Source of the DNA: Teredinibacter turnerae T7901
Lineage (GTDB): Bacteria; Pseudomonadota; Gammaproteobacteria; Pseudomonadales; Cellvibrionaceae
Assembly: GCF_000023025.1 (NCBI RefSeq)
Contig: NC_012997.1
Location: forward strand, 2,663,125-2,727,124
DNA: 64,000 bases
Reading direction: 5' to 3'
The position numbers and the translations under genes are program-made. This document shows positions 23,629 through 34,125 of the stretch, piece by piece. Within the stretch, counting starts at the first letter, position 1; every line of letters starts with the position of its first letter. The notes under the pieces were generated by a model. The model saw only the letters and a list, made by a program, of their open reading frames with translations. It had not been told where the DNA came from and ran no database searches.

Positions 23629-26028
23629 ATGCAAACACTGTTTACTTATCTGCAAAAACGGCGGCAGGATCACGCTGCATTGGTCGCCGAAGCCCGCGCA
23701 AATGCGACTGAACTGAACACCAAAACGTTGGCACAGCTGATGTTTTTCGCGCTTGCCCTGCTTGTGATCGCATTCATTGGTTATCAACTGCAGGGTTACC
23801 ATTTCGCCTTCCCGGAAATTAATTCACTGGCATCGCATATCCCCGAGTGGGTGCTGCACAACATGACGGTATTCGGCGATGGCACTTTGATTTTATCGCT
23901 GGTGCTTGCGCTCGCGAACCGCAACGTGCAACTGCACTGGGTAGTGTTCTGGGCAGCGGTTATTGGCGCAATCGTATCCAACACCCTCAAAGGTTATTTT
24001 GATGCACCACGCCCTCCCGCAGTTTTAGTCGCGGGAGAATTTCTGCAATTTGGCAAAATATATAAACAGTACAGTTTCCCTTCCGGCCACACACTCACCG
24101 CATTTTTAATCGCCACGGTCGGTTATTACTTTGCCTCGCGCGCCTGGCAAAAAGTGGGTTTTATCGCTTTGGGTGTTATGGTCGGTTTAAGCCGCATATG
24201 GCTCGGTGTCCACTGGCCGATGGATACCTTGGTCGGTGGCGCACTCGGTATATTTTGTGGCAGTGCAGCGGTGGTTATCGGTTGGAGGTGGCGCTCCGGG
24301 ATCAACCCTGTAATGCACGGTTTTATCGTGTTTTTGCTGGTGGTTGCCGCGCTCTTGTGCCTGCTGGACAAAAATGACTACCAGTATGCGCTGCCAATGT
24401 TGTACGTCGTTGCACTGCTGGGCTTGTGGCGGACGATACGCAACTATCTGCTGCCTGTTATCAAAGACGAACACCCACCGTTAACACCAACCAGCGCCCG
24501 CTTTCCCTTTTCAAATACCTGGGCCAAGCCTGCACCTTTATTCTGGGGCTTTTTGTTCGTCGTCACGGTGTATCGTTTGTTGGTACTGCTGCAGCCGCAG
24601 TTTAGTCTGTTTTACGACGAAGCCTATTATTACCACTGGTCACTCAACCCCGATCTCGGGTATTACTCCAAACCGCCAATGGTCGCCTGGCTTATTATGC
24701 TGGCCACGTCGCTACTGGGTGACACGGTATTTGCGATCAAAATGATGGCGTGCCTGGCGTATAGTGCGACTGCGGCCGTGTTGTTCGCCAGCGCAACACG
24801 CTATAGCAACACCACTAACGGCCTGATTGCCGGGGTTGTGTTTGTCTGCATTCCGATGATCGGGTTCAACAGCGAATTTATTACCACCGACGCGCCGCTA
24901 CTGTTGTTCTGGTCACTTGCGCTCTACTTTACTTTGCGCGCGCTCGAGACAGCGAATCTGAGCCACTGGATATTGCTCGGGGTATTTACCGGCCTTGGCA
25001 TGCTTAGCAAGTACACCATGGGGGCGTTTCCCCTTGCAGTATTCCTGTTTTTACTGGTGGAAAAAGAGCACCGGGTAAAACTGTTGACCCTTGGCCCCTG
25101 GCTTGCTGCGATAGTGGCGGGCGCAATTTTCGGGTTAAATATCTACTGGAATTTCGCCCACCAATGGATTGCCGCGCAACACACGCAGGAAATTTCTCAC
25201 GCAAGTGGCCCTGCAATTAACATAGGCCCCTTTGCTGAGTTTATCGCCGTCCAGTTCCTGATTTTCGGACCGGTCTTTTCGTGGCTGTTAATTCATGTGA
25301 TTCGTAAAAGTTTTGGCAAGCGCGCAGCGGTAACTCAATCCCAGTTTCCGCAGCCTTTTAGCGGTTTCTATCGGCTGCTTCTCTGGGTGAGCGGCGTTAT
25401 TCTGGCAGCAATAGGCGTTCAGGCACTTGCATCCCATGCGTTCCCCAACTGGGCTGGTCCCTGGATGGTGGCGGCTTCCCTGCTGCTGGCTTTAGGCTGG
25501 CAAAACGCGTATACCGCACGCACGTTTTACCGCAGACTGGGTTATGGCATCGCGTTCAATCTGGTGTTGTTATCAATGGTGTATCACTGGCCGCAGATGC
25601 TTCGCTGGCTGGATATCGAGCCCACTGCCAAAAATGATCCCTACCACCGCCTGATTGGCTGGCCAGAACTGGGGAAAGAAATTCGCCCCTTGATTGCGGC
25701 GTTTCCAGATGCAAAGCTCACCAGCGATTCACGGGATATTCTCGCCTATATCGGGTTCTACGCACGTCCCGGCAGCTTCGATTTCGCCCGCTGGAATCCG
25801 CAAGCAGACAACATTCGCGACTACTACGATTTAAAAGTCAATCTGCGGGACTTTGCGGGAAATAGCAATCAGACCTACGTGTTTGTGAGCAAGGAACCGC
25901 TGGAAGAATCCGTGCTGGGCCGTTTCGAAGCCAGCACACCCTTAGGCAAAGTTTCCACCTCGCCTTACGAGGGCGATACCATGTCGCTTTACGTCAGCTT
26001 GTTGCGAGGATTTAAAGGCTATGAGTAA
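23629..26028 (+). CDS. Fusion protein: PAP2 phosphatase plus GT39 glycosyltransferase
   Basis: A 799-residue two-domain membrane protein. The N-terminal domain (about 40-225) is a PAP2/lipid phosphatase: KGYFDAPRPP (KX6RP-like), YSFPSGHTLTAFL, and SRIWLGVHWPMDTLVG with the catalytic His. A linker of membrane helices (about 230-300) leads to a C-terminal GT39-like glycosyltransferase with FYDEAYYYHWSLNPDLGYYS and KPPMVAWLI, the acidic DE catalytic loop. Both active sites look intact. A natural reading is one protein that both frees a polyprenyl carrier phosphate and transfers a sugar (inference). It is in the middle of the operon. Confidence 0.88.
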   Translation: MQTLFTYLQKRRQDHAALVAEARANATELNTKTLAQLMFFALALLVIAFIGYQLQGYHFAFPEINSLASHIPEWVLHNMTVFGDGTLILSLVLALANRNVQLHWVVFWAAVIGAIVSNTLKGYFDAPRPPAVLVAGEFLQFGKIYKQYSFPSGHTLTAFLIATVGYYFASRAWQKVGFIALGVMVGLSRIWLGVHWPMDTLVGGALGIFCGSAAVVIGWRWRSGINPVMHGFIVFLLVVAALLCLLDKNDYQYALPMLYVVALLGLWRTIRNYLLPVIKDEHPPLTPTSARFPFSNTWAKPAPLFWGFLFVVTVYRLLVLLQPQFSLFYDEAYYYHWSLNPDLGYYSKPPMVAWLIMLATSLLGDTVFAIKMMACLAYSATAAVLFASATRYSNTTNGLIAGVVFVCIPMIGFNSEFITTDAPLLLFWSLALYFTLRALETANLSHWILLGVFTGLGMLSKYTMGAFPLAVFLFLLVEKEHRVKLLTLGPWLAAIVAGAIFGLNIYWNFAHQWIAAQHTQEISHASGPAINIGPFAEFIAVQFLIFGPVFSWLLIHVIRKSFGKRAAVTQSQFPQPFSGFYRLLLWVSGVILAAIGVQALASHAFPNWAGPWMVAASLLLALGWQNAYTARTFYRRLGYGIAFNLVLLSMVYHWPQMLRWLDIEPTAKNDPYHRLIGWPELGKEIRPLIAAFPDAKLTSDSRDILAYIGFYARPGSFDFARWNPQADNIRDYYDLKVNLRDFAGNSNQTYVFVSKEPLEESVLGRFEASTPLGKVSTSPYEGDTMSLYVSLLRGFKGYE

Positions 26029-26701
26029 ATTGCTGCGCTGGGATCTGGCCGCTTGTGTCGCCTGCGCGGTGGTGTTTCTGCTGTGGCCGAATATAGACCT
26101 GAAAGTCGCAGGTATGTTCTATTTCGCCAACGACTTCACCTATGCGAACAATGGCTTTGTACGTGTTGTGTACCTGGTGTTCGCGAAAATTCAGGTGGTC
26201 TATTTACTGGCGATCATTGCCGCAATTGTCATTACCAGCCGCAAACAATGGTGGGTTTCACGCCGCAAAGCCTTATTTTTGTTACTCACTTTGCTTATTG
26301 GCCCCGGCATACTGGTTAATCTGCTATTAAAAGATAATACGGTCGGCCGCCCTCGCCCCCAGCACGTCGTGCAATTCGGTGGAGAAATGACCTTCGCCCC
26401 CACTTTTCACTACTCCGGTGAGTGCGCAAAAAACTGTTCGTTCGTGAGCGGCCACGCCGCCATTGCGTTTTATTTAATGGCCTTGGCCTGGGTCAGACAA
26501 AAGCGAGTCTGGTTGGTGTACGGCGCAGCACTGGGCGCACTCGTCGGCTTTGTGCGTATACTGCAGGGCGGGCATTTTTTAAGTGACGTGATATTTGCAG
26601 GCTGGGTAACCTATTTTACCTGCGTAGTGTGTGCCTACGCGTTTAAGCTCCCACTCGCCCCGCCACAAACCGAATCCAACACAGGCAACCCGGAAAGCTA
26701 G
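26021..26701 (+). CDS. PAP2-family membrane phosphatase
   Basis: A 226-residue polytopic lipid phosphatase. The three PAP2 motifs are visible: LLKDNTVGRPRP (about 103), SFVSGHAAIAFYL (about 143), and FVRILQGGHFLSDV (about 178). The N-terminal part has extra hydrophobic segments, as in LpxE/LpxT-like enzymes, which act on lipid A or undecaprenyl pyrophosphate. It overlaps the fusion gene by 8 bases and ends the operon; its stop overlaps the convergent btuD stop. Confidence 0.9.
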   Translation: MSKLLRWDLAACVACAVVFLLWPNIDLKVAGMFYFANDFTYANNGFVRVVYLVFAKIQVVYLLAIIAAIVITSRKQWWVSRRKALFLLLTLLIGPGILVNLLLKDNTVGRPRPQHVVQFGGEMTFAPTFHYSGECAKNCSFVSGHAAIAFYLMALAWVRQKRVWLVYGAALGALVGFVRILQGGHFLSDVIFAGWVTYFTCVVCAYAFKLPLAPPQTESNTGNPES

Positions 26702-27510
26702 CGCTGCCCTGGAATGCCGGAGCCTTGTTGCAACGCATAGAACCAGGCATCGCCCTGCTCTTTTAGCAAATGCACCCTCGCCTGAAACAACTGCTCGATT
26801 AACTCAGCGGTAAGCACACTGTGAGGTGCGCCCTGAGCGACAATTTCACCACACTGCATGGCGATAATGTCATCGGAAAAATTCGCCGCTAAGTTTATGT
26901 CGTGCATTACCATTAAAACGGTGACCCCCTGGGCTGCAAACGACTGAACCAGATGCATCAGTTGTTGCTGGTGGCCCAGATCCAAAAATGCGGTAGGTTC
27001 GTCCAACAGTAGCACGCGGGGCAACGCAGTATCTTCCTGCCGCCAAATTTGCGCCAGCACTCGAGCGATCTGTACCCGCTGCTTTTCACCGCCAGACAAC
27101 GCGGTATAGAGACGATGCTTGAGGTAAGTGATGTCCAGTGCGCTGATTGCTTCGTTAACTATTGTGGAATCCAGTACCCGACCAGTTTCATGCGGCGTAC
27201 GGCTCAATCCCACCACCTCAGCAACTGTAAACGGAAAGTTGAGCTGACTGTTTTGCGGCAATACTGCCAGCGAACGAGCAATCTGTAGCGGCGCAACCTG
27301 ATCGAGCAGCTTCTCACCTAAATAAACATTGCCGCAAGTACGCGGAACTTCTCGCACAATACTTTTCAACAAGGTGGATTTGCCAGCCCCGTTGGCACCG
27401 ACAATGGAATAAACACAACCCGCACGCAAGCTGAGATTGATGTCCCGCAACAGCGGCACATTCGCCAGCGAGACTTGCAACTGTTCGATACGCAAACTGC
27501 TCATAGCCAA
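26698..27510 (-). CDS. btuD: Cobalamin ABC transporter ATPase
   Basis: A 270-residue ATPase of a vitamin B12-type importer. Walker A VGANGAGKSTLLK (about 37), the signature ALSGGEKQRVQIARVL (about 140) and Walker B VLLLDEPTAFLDLGHQQQL (about 165) with the H-loop VMHDI are all present. By sequence alone it resembles HmuV (hemin) as much as BtuD. The cobalamin riboswitch and cobO directly upstream make B12 the likely substrate. It is the last gene of cobO-btuC-btuD; no periplasmic binding protein gene follows in the window. Confidence 0.85.
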   Translation of the reverse strand: MAMSSLRIEQLQVSLANVPLLRDINLSLRAGCVYSIVGANGAGKSTLLKSIVREVPRTCGNVYLGEKLLDQVAPLQIARSLAVLPQNSQLNFPFTVAEVVGLSRTPHETGRVLDSTIVNEAISALDITYLKHRLYTALSGGEKQRVQIARVLAQIWRQEDTALPRVLLLDEPTAFLDLGHQQQLMHLVQSFAAQGVTVLMVMHDINLAANFSDDIIAMQCGEIVAQGAPHSVLTAELIEQLFQARVHLLKEQGDAWFYALQQGSGIPGQR

Positions 27511-27528
27511 CCTCTCATAACCAACCGC

Positions 27529-28563
27529 TCATAACAGAGCCAGCCGTCTGCGCTGATACAGCATAGAGATAAACACCGGTGCGCCGATAAACGCCGTTAC
27601 CAGGCCAACAGGCAGTTCGGTGGGAGCAATTAACCAGCGCGCCAGCGCATCAGCCAGTACCAATAGCATGGCGCCGACACAAGCCGTGAGCGGAATCATA
27701 TAGCGGTGGTTTGGGCCAACCATAATGCGCACGAGATGCGGTACCACCAAACCTATAAACGCTATGGTACCTGCGAGGGCAACCGACAGCCCAACACCCG
27801 CAGCCACGCACACCACCACCAGCTTTTTAAGGCGGGTTGCGTCAATACCTAAATGCCGGGCCTCGGATTCGCCCAGCAAAAACACATTGAGCGCATTTTG
27901 TTGCCGGTACAGCACCGTAAAGATAATCAGGAATATCACAAGCACGGTGCAGGCACTCAAATAGTTTGCGCCCTCGAGCCCGCCCATACGCCACAAACTA
28001 ATGCGGCGCAGCATGTCGTTGTCGGCAAAGAATTCCAGCAGGCTGGTGATACTTCCAGCCAGAAAGGTCAACGCAATCCCCACCAACAGCATGGTAGACA
28101 CACTGGTCCCGGCCGCCGAGGTCGACATTCGGTATACAAACCCCACCACCAGCAGGCTGCCGCAGAATGCACCGGCGGTTACCACCGAAATTCCCATCAA
28201 ATTAAACGCCGACTGGCTGAACAACACAATTGCAATACTGGCTCCGGCGGCGGCACCGGAACTGATACCGATTAGCGATGGGTCGGCCAGGGGGTTGCGA
28301 AACAAGCCCTGCGTAACGGTGCCGGAAATCGCCAGCAACGCGCCGACGCCCAGTGCCAGTAAAATGCGCGGCAGCCGCAACTGCTCAAGAATAAGCTGAT
28401 GTTGAAAGGCCAAATTGCCCTGAGGCCAGTGCACTAACGCAGACAGCGGTATATCCACCGCGCCGATGGTCAGCGCCAGAATCGCAACAAGCACCACCAG
28501 TAATAGTGAAACAGCCAGCAGGCGCCACCAATACCGCTGTAGAAATTGCGCCGAGAACAGCAC
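27529..28563 (-). CDS. btuC: Cobalamin ABC transporter permease (FecCD family)
   Basis: A 344-residue permease with about ten hydrophobic segments. The FecCD hallmarks are visible: RLPRILLALGVGALLAISG, FRNPLADPSLIGISSGAAAG, and the cytoplasmic coupling region GTIAFIGLVVPHLVRIMVGP. The start is GTG sharing one base with the cobO stop (TAGTG). It passes corrinoid through the inner membrane; the substrate is inferred from the riboswitch-controlled operon. Confidence 0.88.
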   Translation of the reverse strand: MLFSAQFLQRYWWRLLAVSLLLVVLVAILALTIGAVDIPLSALVHWPQGNLAFQHQLILEQLRLPRILLALGVGALLAISGTVTQGLFRNPLADPSLIGISSGAAAGASIAIVLFSQSAFNLMGISVVTAGAFCGSLLVVGFVYRMSTSAAGTSVSTMLLVGIALTFLAGSITSLLEFFADNDMLRRISLWRMGGLEGANYLSACTVLVIFLIIFTVLYRQQNALNVFLLGESEARHLGIDATRLKKLVVVCVAAGVGLSVALAGTIAFIGLVVPHLVRIMVGPNHRYMIPLTACVGAMLLVLADALARWLIAPTELPVGLVTAFIGAPVFISMLYQRRRLALL

Positions 28564-29165
28564 TAAAAATCGACACCTTTACGGGCTTTAATGCCTGCTT
28601 TGAAGGCGTGCTTAATATCTTTGACTTCAGATACCGTATCCATCACATCGCGCAGAGCGCTGCCGCCACCGCGCCCGGTAACCACGACGCTTTGCGCAAC
28701 GGGTCGCGCAGTGATAGCACTTAATACGGTAGACTCATCAAGATAGTCGTAGGCAAGCATATACGTGAGTTCATCCAGCACGACCAGGTCCAGGCGTTCA
28801 TCCGCCAACATACGCGCGGCTTCGGCCCAGGTTTTTTCGGCCGCCGCTATATCCCCGCTTCGATCTTGCGTGTTCCAGGTAAACCCGGTGCCCATCTGAT
28901 AGAAATCCACCTGCGGACACTTTTCGCGCAAATAGATTTCTTCACCAGAAAGCTGTTTGCCTTTAATAAACTGCACCACGCCCACGCTCTGACCATAGCC
29001 CAACGCACGCATCACCATCCCGAAGGCGGAACTGGATTTGCCCTTGCCATTACCGGTCAGCAGCACCGCAACACCGCGCTCTTCATCCGCACGCGCGATA
29101 TTCGCATCGACTTTAGCTTTTTGTTTTGCCATCGCCTCTGCGTGACGTTCGTCTTTTGTACTCAT
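28563..29165 (-). CDS. cobO: Cob(I)yrinic acid a,c-diamide adenosyltransferase
   Basis: The ATP:corrinoid adenosyltransferase that makes adenosylcobalamin from salvaged corrinoids. The 200-residue length is normal for CobA/BtuR. The P-loop LLTGNGKGKSSSAFG (about 36-50) and DLVVLDELTYMLAYDYLD (about 125) are diagnostic. The start ATG (MSTKDERHAEAM) is chosen because family members begin there; an in-frame 85-residue upstream extension runs through the riboswitch and is not coding. It is the first gene after the riboswitch. Confidence 0.95.
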   Translation of the reverse strand: MSTKDERHAEAMAKQKAKVDANIARADEERGVAVLLTGNGKGKSSSAFGMVMRALGYGQSVGVVQFIKGKQLSGEEIYLREKCPQVDFYQMGTGFTWNTQDRSGDIAAAEKTWAEAARMLADERLDLVVLDELTYMLAYDYLDESTVLSAITARPVAQSVVVTGRGGGSALRDVMDTVSEVKDIKHAFKAGIKARKGVDF

Positions 29166-29334
29166 ATTAACTGGGTGCTCACAAATCTGGGGCCGGAGAA
29201 AAATCCGATGGGAACAGCACAGGCACACAGCCTGGTTAGCGGGAGGAGAAAAGGAAATTTGCAGGATGGCCCTAAAACATTCCTGAAAGGCAGCCCTCCG
29301 CGCCTTTACTGAACTCATGTGGGAGTATCGAAGC

Positions 29335-29466
29335 GGTTTCAGGCTGGTATCGGGCTTAGTGTGACGACGGGCGTAACACTTTACCGTTGCGGGGGCAGCG
29401 CTGGCTTTCCAGCTTCCCATTTATCACCGGAGTGACCTGAAATCCTGGGGGACTGTAGGCACCAGT
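29335..29466 (-). promoter_or_regulatory. Cobalamin riboswitch
   Basis: On the minus strand, between the GGCT gene and cobO, the aptamer core is clear: GGTGCC entry (near 29456-29462), GGGAAGCTGG, the conserved CCAGCGCTGCCCCCGCAACG B12 box, then AAGCCCGATACCAGCCTG near 29338-29358. The leader continues to the cobO start. It would repress cobO-btuC-btuD when adenosylcobalamin is bound. A hairpin AAAGGC...GCCTTT (about 29280-29310) may be part of the expression platform; it lacks a long T-run, so translational control is possible. Confidence 0.93.
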
Positions 29467-29489
29467 AACGCAAAAGTCAACGGTTGCGA

Positions 29490-29906
29490 CTAGCGGATGC
29501 GTTCATACCCGTCGTAGAGGTTATTAAAACGCTGCATGCCCTCGGCTTCGAACAACGCCATATCCCAAGGCGTTTCGAGGGCATACTGGCGACCGTAGGC
29601 ATTGGCCAAATAGACCATGCCTTGCACCACGCTGCCATCGGTGAGAACAACATCCACGCTGATGCGGTCGTAAAAGTCGCCTTCAAAGGCGTCAAGTCGC
29701 GCCAGGTCATCCGGGGTGATATTGCGATAGAGCACGCCCTCAACCACCGACGAGGTGCCCGCTGGCACCAGCATAGGATAGGGTTCGTCGCGCACACCAA
29801 CACGCTCATAGCCGTAAATTGTTGCTGCGTTATGTTCGTAGTGATATTGAACAATTCGCTGCCACACTGGGGGATACATTAATGAGCCATAGGTGAAAAC
29901 GTTCAT
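29490..29906 (-). CDS. Gamma-glutamylcyclotransferase-fold (AIG2-like) protein
   Basis: A 138-residue protein of the GGCT/AIG2 family. The signature [12 protein letters not shown] at the N-terminus forms the glutamyl-binding loop, and the catalytic Glu is expected in [11 protein letters not shown] (about residue 73). The closing helix [14 protein letters not shown] is normal. The substrate is uncertain; relatives act on gamma-glutamyl amines or have unknown roles. The start overlaps the uvrB stop by 4 bases (ATGA), so the two are coupled. Confidence 0.85.
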   Translation of the reverse strand: MNVFTYGSLMYPPVWQRIVQYHYEHNAATIYGYERVGVRDEPYPMLVPAGTSSVVEGVLYRNITPDDLARLDAFEGDFYDRISVDVVLTDGSVVQGMVYLANAYGRQYALETPWDMALFEAEGMQRFNNLYDGYERIR

Positions 29907-31918
29907 GCGCCCTCCTTGAGTTCGTGGATTTTGTCGCGTATCGCTGCTGCTTTTTCGAATTCCAGATTTTTCGCGGCTTCAAGCATGTCTTTTTCAAGAT
30001 CGGCGATGTGATGCCACACATCTTTCCCTGCCGGTACGTCAGTTGCGTAGCTGGCGGCCTTCTCGGCAACTTTCCGCTTGCTGCCAGGGCGCGCGCCCGG
30101 TGCCCGTGCACCTTCCATGATATCGGCAATGCTTTTAACGATACCTTTCGGGGTGATGCCATTCGCTTCGTTAAAGGCGATTTGTTTCTCGCGCCGACGG
30201 TTGGTTTCGTCCATGGCACGCTGCATGGAACCCGTGATGTTATCTGCGTAGAGAATAGCACGGCCTTTCACATTTCGCGCGGCGCGGCCAATGGTCTGGA
30301 TCAGAGAGCGGTCTGACCGCAGGAAGCCTTCCTTGTCTGCGTCGAAAATCGCGACCAAGGAGACCTCCGGCATATCCAGGCCTTCCCGCAGAAGGTTAAT
30401 ACCGACCAGTACGTCAAACTCACCCAGTCGCAGATCGCGGATAATTTCCACCCGTTCAACGGTATCGATATCCGAGTGCAGATAGCGCACCCGCACACCG
30501 TGCTCCATCAAAAATTCAGTGAGGTCTTCTGCCATGCGCTTGGTCAGCACGGTAATCAGCACGCGATCTTTGGCTTTAACACGCTTGCGGATTTCTGACA
30601 GACAATCATCCACCTGAGTGCCCGCCGGACGAACTTCGATTTCCGGGTCCACCAATCCGGTTGGGCGCACGACCTGCTCCACGATTTGCCCCTGGTGCTC
30701 GGCTTCATAGTTGCCGGGTGTCGCCGATACAAAAACCATTTGCGGCGCTAGCTGTTCCCATTCATCGAACCGCATAGGGCGATTATCCAATGCCGACGGC
30801 AAACGGAAACCGTACTCCACCAATGTTTCTTTCCGCGACCGGTCGCCTTTGTACATACCTCCAATCTGCGGCACAGTTACGTGCGATTCATCAATCACCA
30901 GCAGCGAGTTTTTGGGTAAATAGTCAAACAGCGTGGGAGGCGGCATTCCGGCAGCGCGGCCAGAGAGATAGCGCGAGTAGTTTTCGATACCGTTGCAATA
31001 ACCCAGCTCGCGCATCATCTCCATATCGTATTTGGTGCGTTGCTCAAGGCGTTGCGCTTCCACCAGTTTATCCATACCGCGAAACTGCTCGAGCCGTTCC
31101 TGCATTTCCTCTTCGATAAAATCCACTGCATTCAAAATAGTCTGTCGCGGCGTGACATAGTGAGATTTTGGATAGATAGTGCAGCGCGGCAGGCGGGCAA
31201 GAATTTCCCCTGTTAACGGGTCGAACGACGAGATCTGTTCCACTTCATCGTCAAACAATTCAATACGCACGGCTTCTATTTCTGAGTCTGCAGGAAACAC
31301 GTCAATAATTTCACCGCGCACCCGATAGGTTCCGCGGCCAAAATCAATGTCGTTGCGGGTGTACTGCAACTCCGCCAAGCGCCGCAATATTGCGCGCTGA
31401 TCTATCTGATCGCCACGCGATAAGTGCAGCATCATTTTCAAATAGGCATCAGGATCACCCAAACCATATATGGCAGACACCGTCGCGACGATAAGCGCAT
31501 CGTCACGCTCCATCAGCGCTTTGGTCGCCGACAGGCGCATTTGTTCAATGTGTTCGTTGACCGATGCGTCCTTATCAATAAAGGTATCGGAAGATGGCAC
31601 ATAGGCTTCCGGCTGATAGTAATCGTAATAGGATACGAAATACTCGACAGCGTTATCCGGGAAGAACTCTTTAAACTCGCCATAAAGCTGCGCTGCCAAC
31701 GTTTTGTTGTGGGCCATAATCATGGTTGGCCGCTGCAGTTTTTCTACCAGATTCGCAATCGTAAAGGTTTTACCCGAGCCGGTTACCCCAAGTAGCGTCT
31801 GGTGGGCCAAGCCGGCTTCCACACCTTGATACAGTTTTTCAATCGCCGCGGGTTGATCGCCTGCTGGCTTGAACTTTGAATTGACTTTAAAGGGTTTTGC
31901 CAACTTGGTTAAACTCAT
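29903..31918 (-). CDS. uvrB: Excinuclease ABC subunit B
   Basis: The damage-verifying helicase of nucleotide excision repair. About 671 residues with Walker [14 protein letters not shown] (about 40), the DNA-inserting beta-hairpin [16 protein letters not shown] (about 95), the DEAD-like [17 protein letters not shown] (about 335), helicase motifs ATPGNYE and [20 protein letters not shown] (about 490), QTIGRAARN, and the C-terminal UVR domain [17 protein letters not shown]. The start MSLTKL is chosen; a further upstream ATG would add 7 residues overlapping rlmKL. No LexA box was recognised upstream, because the region is inside rlmKL. Confidence 0.97.
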   Translation of the reverse strand: MSLTKLAKPFKVNSKFKPAGDQPAAIEKLYQGVEAGLAHQTLLGVTGSGKTFTIANLVEKLQRPTMIMAHNKTLAAQLYGEFKEFFPDNAVEYFVSYYDYYQPEAYVPSSDTFIDKDASVNEHIEQMRLSATKALMERDDALIVATVSAIYGLGDPDAYLKMMLHLSRGDQIDQRAILRRLAELQYTRNDIDFGRGTYRVRGEIIDVFPADSEIEAVRIELFDDEVEQISSFDPLTGEILARLPRCTIYPKSHYVTPRQTILNAVDFIEEEMQERLEQFRGMDKLVEAQRLEQRTKYDMEMMRELGYCNGIENYSRYLSGRAAGMPPPTLFDYLPKNSLLVIDESHVTVPQIGGMYKGDRSRKETLVEYGFRLPSALDNRPMRFDEWEQLAPQMVFVSATPGNYEAEHQGQIVEQVVRPTGLVDPEIEVRPAGTQVDDCLSEIRKRVKAKDRVLITVLTKRMAEDLTEFLMEHGVRVRYLHSDIDTVERVEIIRDLRLGEFDVLVGINLLREGLDMPEVSLVAIFDADKEGFLRSDRSLIQTIGRAARNVKGRAILYADNITGSMQRAMDETNRRREKQIAFNEANGITPKGIVKSIADIMEGARAPGARPGSKRKVAEKAASYATDVPAGKDVWHHIADLEKDMLEAAKNLEFEKAAAIRDKIHELKEGA

Positions 31919-34125
31919 GCTTGGCGTATCTCCCAGCATTGATGAATTTTGGGGTTGTGTTGAAAATCCGGGTCTAGGGTTTGCGCGCTAATGTTGGTCA
32001 CCCGGTAGCGGCTCAACGCATTTTCATCCAATTTGAAACTGCGTAAATTATTCGAAAAATACAAACAACCACCCGGGTTGAGCAAGTCCATACAGCGCTC
32101 AATCAGCGCCGCGTGATCCCTCTGTACATCCAATACGCCTTCCATTTTTTTAGAATTGGAAAAGCTGGGTGGGTCCAGCATGATCAGGTCGAAGCCCTGC
32201 CTGCAGTTTTTCAGCCAATCCATGCAGTTGGCCCGCACCAGCATATGCTGCGACTGATGAATATTGTTGAGGGCGAAATTATCTTTCGCCCAATCCAAAT
32301 AGGTGTTGGACATATCCACACTCACCGAGGATTTCGCACCAGCAAGCGCAGCATGTACTGTTGCCGTTGCGGTGTAGCAAAACAAATTTAAAAATTGCTT
32401 GCCCTTAGCTTGTTCAGCAATGCGTAAACGCAACGGACGATGATCGAGAAACAACCCGGAATCGAGATAATCGGTAAGATTAACCTGTAAATCGGCATTC
32501 CCCTCCCGCACCACGCCCTGCTCAGAGCGATTTCCACCCAGTTTTTCGTATTGCTGCTTGCCGCGATTCCGCACCCGCTGCTTGGTAATCAAGTGCTCGT
32601 CGTCCAGCTCATAGGCGTGCGCACAGGCAAGCAAAATTTCTTCAAAGCGGGCCTGGGCTTTTTCGGCGTCCACGGTTTTTGGGGCTGCATATTCCTGAAC
32701 GTGCAACTTTAACCTGCCGTCCGTAAACTGATAGACATCAATGGCGGCTGAATATTCCGGCATGTCCGCATCATAGACGCGATAACACTGAATATTTTCT
32801 CGCATGACCCATTTGTCCAGTTTTTTGCGGTTTTTCAGCAGCCGGTTAAATACCATTTCCGCGCCCGCACTCAGCGGGCATTCACGCAAGTTCAACACAG
32901 TTTTATTTGTCGCAGGGGTGGCCGCATCAACTTTTACCTGCTCACCCTCACTGCGCAATTCGTACAGTAAAAGCTCGCTGGCGATTGCGCCGTTAAACAA
33001 CTGATACTTTTTCGCTGCCCACAACCCCACGGCTTTACCCAGCTCCCTGTTGCCGGTGAACACGGCGAGAGTCCATCCCGGCAGCTCCTGTTTTGCTACG
33101 GCGCCAAGTGTTTGGTAGGTGTATTTCAGTGCTTCTATTTCACCCAAACGCTCGCCATAGGGCGGATTACACAGCATCAGGCCATTGCTCAACTCCGCAT
33201 GGGTCGGCTTTTTGAAATCAGCAACGGATTTTTCGCTGACGCGGATAAAATCATCCAAACCGGCTGCGCAAATATTTTTGCGCGCATTGCCCAGTACCCG
33301 AGGGTCCTGATCATAACCGCGAATTTCGCCGGTTCCCGCGGCCAGTCCGCTGGCGAGTTGCTGCTCGGCATCGTCAACCAATGGCTGCCAAAGGCTTTGG
33401 TCGTGCTGCGCCCAGCGCAAAAAACCAAACCCCAGCCCACCTCGTCTGGCTCGCAAAAGGCCCGGCGCCATACCTGTCGCGATCATCGCCCCTTCAATCA
33501 GAAATGTGCCTGAGCCACACATAGGGTCGAGTAGCGCCAGTCTCTCACTTGCCATTTGCAACCAGCCCGCACGCATTAAAATGGCGGCGGCCAGATTTTC
33601 TTTAAGGGGCGCACCGCCCTGACCCAAGCGATAGCCACGCCGGTGCAGGCTTTCTCCGGACAAGTCGAGACTAATGTGGATTTCGTTTTTCGCCAGTCTC
33701 GCATTTATCCGCAAATCGGGATTTTGCTTTGCAACGTTCGGTCGCTCACCGCGCACTTCTTTGATCCGATCGACAATCGCATCTTTGACCGTCTGCGCAC
33801 CAAACTGTGTGTGGCGAATGGCTTTGTTGGAACCCAAAAAGTCCACAATTAAAGTGGCGGCTTCAGGAAAATGTGACTCCCACAGAATAGCTTTTGCCGC
33901 CCGATAGAGGTCCTCTGCGCTGTTCACCGACGCTTTTCCCAAAGGCAAAAGGACCTTGTTGGCGAGCCGGGACCACAAACAAACTTTGTAAGCAAGTTCC
34001 AGTCCGCCAGAGAAGTAGACGCCGGCCACAGTGGCCCGAACCTGATCGGCACCGAGATCGGTAATCTCTTGATTTAAAAGGTTTTCCAGCCCTTTTGGGC
34101 AGGTAGCAAAATATTGAGAGGTCAT
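31915..34125 (-). CDS. rlmL: Fused 23S rRNA m2G2445/m7G2069 methyltransferase RlmKL
   Basis: A 736-residue fused enzyme with two Rossmann methyltransferase domains. The N-terminal half has a THUMP-like domain (about 1-155) and the RlmL part with [20 protein letters not shown] (about 190) and [14 protein letters not shown] (about 310), which methylates G2445. The C-terminal RlmK half has [20 protein letters not shown] (about 560) and [15 protein letters not shown] (about 640) for m7G2069. The length matches E. coli RlmL (YcbY). The end overlaps the uvrB start region by 4 bases. Confidence 0.95.
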   Translation of the reverse strand: MTSQYFATCPKGLENLLNQEITDLGADQVRATVAGVYFSGGLELAYKVCLWSRLANKVLLPLGKASVNSAEDLYRAAKAILWESHFPEAATLIVDFLGSNKAIRHTQFGAQTVKDAIVDRIKEVRGERPNVAKQNPDLRINARLAKNEIHISLDLSGESLHRRGYRLGQGGAPLKENLAAAILMRAGWLQMASERLALLDPMCGSGTFLIEGAMIATGMAPGLLRARRGGLGFGFLRWAQHDQSLWQPLVDDAEQQLASGLAAGTGEIRGYDQDPRVLGNARKNICAAGLDDFIRVSEKSVADFKKPTHAELSNGLMLCNPPYGERLGEIEALKYTYQTLGAVAKQELPGWTLAVFTGNRELGKAVGLWAAKKYQLFNGAIASELLLYELRSEGEQVKVDAATPATNKTVLNLRECPLSAGAEMVFNRLLKNRKKLDKWVMRENIQCYRVYDADMPEYSAAIDVYQFTDGRLKLHVQEYAAPKTVDAEKAQARFEEILLACAHAYELDDEHLITKQRVRNRGKQQYEKLGGNRSEQGVVREGNADLQVNLTDYLDSGLFLDHRPLRLRIAEQAKGKQFLNLFCYTATATVHAALAGAKSSVSVDMSNTYLDWAKDNFALNNIHQSQHMLVRANCMDWLKNCRQGFDLIMLDPPSFSNSKKMEGVLDVQRDHAALIERCMDLLNPGGCLYFSNNLRSFKLDENALSRYRVTNISAQTLDPDFQHNPKIHQCWEIRQA

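Noticed and set aside
26698-28563. Hemin ABC transporter HmuUV
   Set aside because: The ATPase and permease resemble HmuV/HmuU, but cobO and the cobalamin riboswitch directly upstream make B12 the better substrate call.
29166-29420. N-terminal extension of CobO
   Set aside because: The frame is open for 85 more codons, but it translates the riboswitch aptamer; the family starts at the ATG at 29165.
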